Source: Gammaproteobacteria bacterium (GTDB lineage: Bacteria; Pseudomonadota; Gammaproteobacteria; Competibacterales; Competibacteraceae). From it: a DNA stretch of 64,000 bases. This document shows positions 62,201 through 64,000 of this stretch, in pieces; the first letter of the stretch is position 1; each line of letters starts with the position of its first letter. Below the pieces are notes generated by a model that was not told the origin of the DNA, did no database searches, and saw nothing but the letters and a program-made list of their open reading frames with translations. Made by a program: the position numbers and the translations under genes. Location of the stretch: assembly GCA_024235135.1 (NCBI GenBank), contig JACKMZ010000012.1:1-64000 (forward strand), written 5' to 3'.

Positions 62201-62473
62201 ATGAATAAATCCGAGTTAATTGAGGCGGTAGCCAATTCGGCTGAGCTTTCCAAGGCCGCAGCGGGCAAAGCCGTCGATGCAGTCTTAGACACGATCACAG
62301 AAGCCCTGAAGAACGGTGATCAGGTGGCCCTTATTGGCTTTGGAATCTTTTCGGTGCGGGATCGGGCGGCTCGTACCGGACGCGATCCCCGTTCCGGGAA
62401 TCCTATTAAAATCAAGGCCACGAAAATACCTGCCTTTAAAGCTGGAAAAGGGCTTAAGGACGCTGTAAAATAG
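62201..62473 (+). CDS. hupB: DNA-binding protein HU-beta
   Basis: The 90-residue nucleoid protein has MNKSELIEAVA at the start, the GFGIFSVRDRAARTGRDPRSGNPI DNA-binding arm signature (about 46-69) and a final KGLKDAVK. It bends and packages DNA. It lies between lon and tRNA-Val, the usual gammaproteobacterial order. Confidence 0.97.
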   Translation: MNKSELIEAVANSAELSKAAAGKAVDAVLDTITEALKNGDQVALIGFGIFSVRDRAARTGRDPRSGNPIKIKATKIPAFKAGKGLKDAVK

Positions 62474-62489
62474 AAAATTCGCTAATGGA

Positions 62490-62565
62490 GGGTGCTTAGC
62501 TCAGCTGGGAGAGCATCGCCCTTACAAGGCGAGGGTCGGGGGTTCGATCCCCTCAGCACCCACCA
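62490..62565 (+). tRNA. tRNA-Val (UAC)
   Basis: A 76-base cloverleaf with acceptor GGGTGCT/AGCACCC, anticodon loop CTTACAA (TAC) and encoded CCA. It begins 17 bases after the hupB stop and is probably co-transcribed with it. Confidence 0.96.
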
Positions 62566-62578
62566 GCAGAAACAATCC

Positions 62579-62655
62579 GGAGCGGTAGTTCAGTCGGTTA
62601 GAATACCGGCCTGTCACGCCGGGGGTCGCGGGTTCGAGTCCCGTCCGCTCCGCCA
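62579..62655 (+). tRNA. tRNA-Asp (GUC)
   Basis: A 77-base cloverleaf with acceptor GGAGCGG/CCGCTCC, anticodon loop CTGTCAC (GTC) and encoded CCA, 13 bases after tRNA-Val. Confidence 0.96.
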
Positions 62656-62737
62656 TCTCTCCAACGTCAGTCGCCTCTGATTCCCATTCCCTCTCGACCC
62701 AGAGGGTGGGGCGGCCTTCTGATTTCTCTCGATCACC

Positions 62738-64000
62738 ATGCTGCAGACTATCCGAGATCGTGCCTCCGGCTGGGTGGCCTATACAATTATCGGTTTGTTA
62801 ATCATCCCTTTCGCGCTTTGGGGCATCAATTCCTATTTTGATGGGAGTGGCGTGTTGAACGTGGCCCAAGTTGGCGACATCGAAATTTCCCAGCAGGAAT
62901 TCCAGCGTGCCTATCAGCAACAACGCCAGCGCCTGCAGGCAATGTTTGGCGGTAATATAGATCCCGCTCTGTTAGATGAAAATCGCATGAAACAGGAAGT
63001 TCTTCAACAACTGGTGGATGAAAAGGTGTTGCTGCAGGTTAGCAAGGATGCCGGTTTGCGGGTCAGCGACCAGTACTTGCGGCAAGCCATCGTCGGAACC
63101 AGCGCATTCCAGCGCGATGGGACCTTCGATGCCGAGCTTTATAAGCGGTTGCTGGGCGCGCAAGGTTATTCGGAACTGAGTTTTGAAGAGGGCCTACGTA
63201 ACTCGCTCGCTACCGAACAGCTACGGGGTGGTGTCGCGGATTCAGCTCTGGTTACCGCAAAGGAACTGGACCAAGTGATCGGTTTGTTGACGGAGCAAAG
63301 GAACCTACGTTACGTGGTTCTGCCTTTCGCCCCTTACCTTGAAAAGGCTAGCGTTGAGGACAGCGCCATCGAAGCCTATTTCAAGGAGAACCAAAAGCGA
63401 TTCATGGAGCCGGAGCGGGTACGAGTTTCCTACCTGGACCTGAGTGCGGAACGGCTGGCAGAATCGATTAAGGTGAGCGACGAGGATTTACGGTCTTTCT
63501 ATCAGGAACAAATCGCTCAATATTCGCTTCCAGAACAACGCAGTGCTTCCCATATCTTGGTGACTATACCCGCCGACCATAAACCGGGTGATGTGGACAA
63601 GGCCAAGGCTCAGGCTCAGGAAATCTACACCACGATTAACAGTGGCAATAAAACATTCCAACAAGCCCTGGATGAACTGAAGGCCGCTAAACCATCCGGC
63701 ATTGAGGTGGGTGATTTAGGGACGATAACGAAGGGAATGTTGGACCCGGCGTTTGAAACCGCGCTTTATGCCCTCAAAACCGTAGGTGACGTAAGTGAAC
63801 CCATCCAGACTCCTTTTGGTTTTCATATCATCCGCTTGGATGGCATTACCCCAGAGAAGACTAAAAGTTTCGACGAGGTACGTGAGGACGTCACCAAGCA
63901 ATACCGAGCGCGTCAAGCGGAGACACGATTCTACGATTTGGCTCAAACCTTGACAGATCTAAGCTACGAGCATCCCGATAGCCTGGAACCGGCCGCTCAG
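62738..64000 (+). CDS. ppiD: Peptidyl-prolyl isomerase PpiD, partial (runs off the right edge)
   Basis: The frame from ATG 62738 is open to the window end (421 codons). It begins MLQTIRDRASGWVAYTIIGLL, with one membrane helix (about 14-34), then a SurA-like N-terminal chaperone region (QQEFQRAYQQQRQRLQ ... QEVLQQLVDEKVLLQ) and a parvulin-type PPIC domain (about 265-370) containing RSASHILV and FGFHIIRLD. PpiD is an inner-membrane-anchored periplasmic chaperone at the Sec translocon exit. Family length is about 620 residues, so roughly a third is missing. The position after tRNA-Asp is conserved. Confidence 0.95.
   Translation, partial: MLQTIRDRASGWVAYTIIGLLIIPFALWGINSYFDGSGVLNVAQVGDIEISQQEFQRAYQQQRQRLQAMFGGNIDPALLDENRMKQEVLQQLVDEKVLLQVSKDAGLRVSDQYLRQAIVGTSAFQRDGTFDAELYKRLLGAQGYSELSFEEGLRNSLATEQLRGGVADSALVTAKELDQVIGLLTEQRNLRYVVLPFAPYLEKASVEDSAIEAYFKENQKRFMEPERVRVSYLDLSAERLAESIKVSDEDLRSFYQEQIAQYSLPEQRSASHILVTIPADHKPGDVDKAKAQAQEIYTTINSGNKTFQQALDELKAAKPSGIEVGDLGTITKGMLDPAFETALYALKTVGDVSEPIQTPFGFHIIRLDGITPEKTKSFDEVREDVTKQYRARQAETRFYDLAQTLTDLSYEHPDSLEPAAQ

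Overview
This window is chromosomal DNA from a moderately GC-rich gammaproteobacterium. The evidence is conserved synteny: cutA–dsbD-like–aroQ–accB–accC–prmA, tig–clpP–clpX–lon–hupB–tRNA-Val–tRNA-Asp–ppiD, trpF–trpB–trpA and rnfABCDGE. It also carries glnE, the aat–bpt pair and purEK. The presence of Rnf, a fused isobutyryl-CoA mutase and a persulfide-dioxygenase-like protein would fit a Chromatiales-, Methylococcales- or Thiotrichales-like lineage, but the genus cannot be fixed from the sequence. I see no insertion sequence, prophage, rRNA operon or CRISPR array.

Layout. 1-6.9 kb: the N-terminal part of an SLC5-like sensor/transporter (runs off the left edge), a secreted protein plus matrixin-type metalloprotease pair, a heat-shock unit hsp20–cbpA–htrA behind a near-perfect sigma32 promoter, moaB, and a TauE/SafE-like membrane protein. 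7-13.2 kb: rnfABCDGE and argF. 13.5-21.3 kb: an MBL-rhodanese fusion, a DUF486 protein, a small membrane protein, icmF (with a palindromic operator in its promoter and a copy of its 3' end downstream), and two ABC-2 permeases without an ATPase. 21.4-31.1 kb: the most unusual part, five co-directional genes for a cell-envelope module. They encode an OmpA-domain protein, a TPR-CHAT lipoprotein (predicted caspase-like protease), an autotransporter with six Ig-like repeats, a membrane Ser/Thr kinase with a DUF4384 domain, and a second, secreted DUF4384 protein.

31.5-36.7 kb: N-degron transferases aat–bpt followed by three predicted lipoproteins, including a subtilisin-like protease and a PrcB-type protein. 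36.7-46.5 kb: purE-purK, two small proteins, ilvE, glnE, a DUF945 protein and groES-groEL with a CIRCE operator and terminator. 46.7-54.3 kb: cutA, an unusual protein with two DsbD-alpha domains and no membrane part, aroQ, accBC, prmA and the convergent trpFBA. 54.4-64 kb: an SDR enzyme, five tRNA genes (Pro, Arg, His, Lys, Leu), tig–clpP–clpX–lon, hupB, tRNA-Val, tRNA-Asp, and ppiD running off the right edge.

Much of the window concerns protein quality control: Hsp20, CbpA, HtrA, GroESL, trigger factor, ClpXP, Lon, PpiD and the N-degron transferases. At least two heat-shock circuits are visible: sigma32-type promoters before hsp20 and probably lon, and a HrcA/CIRCE site before groES. The best candidate for an undescribed system is the 21.4-31.1 kb operon. 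Its OmpA and DUF4384 proteins share a short peptide of the form RGL-x-x-IVDDPS, which may be a recognition or processing site for a common partner such as the CHAT protease. This is an inference, not a demonstrated link.
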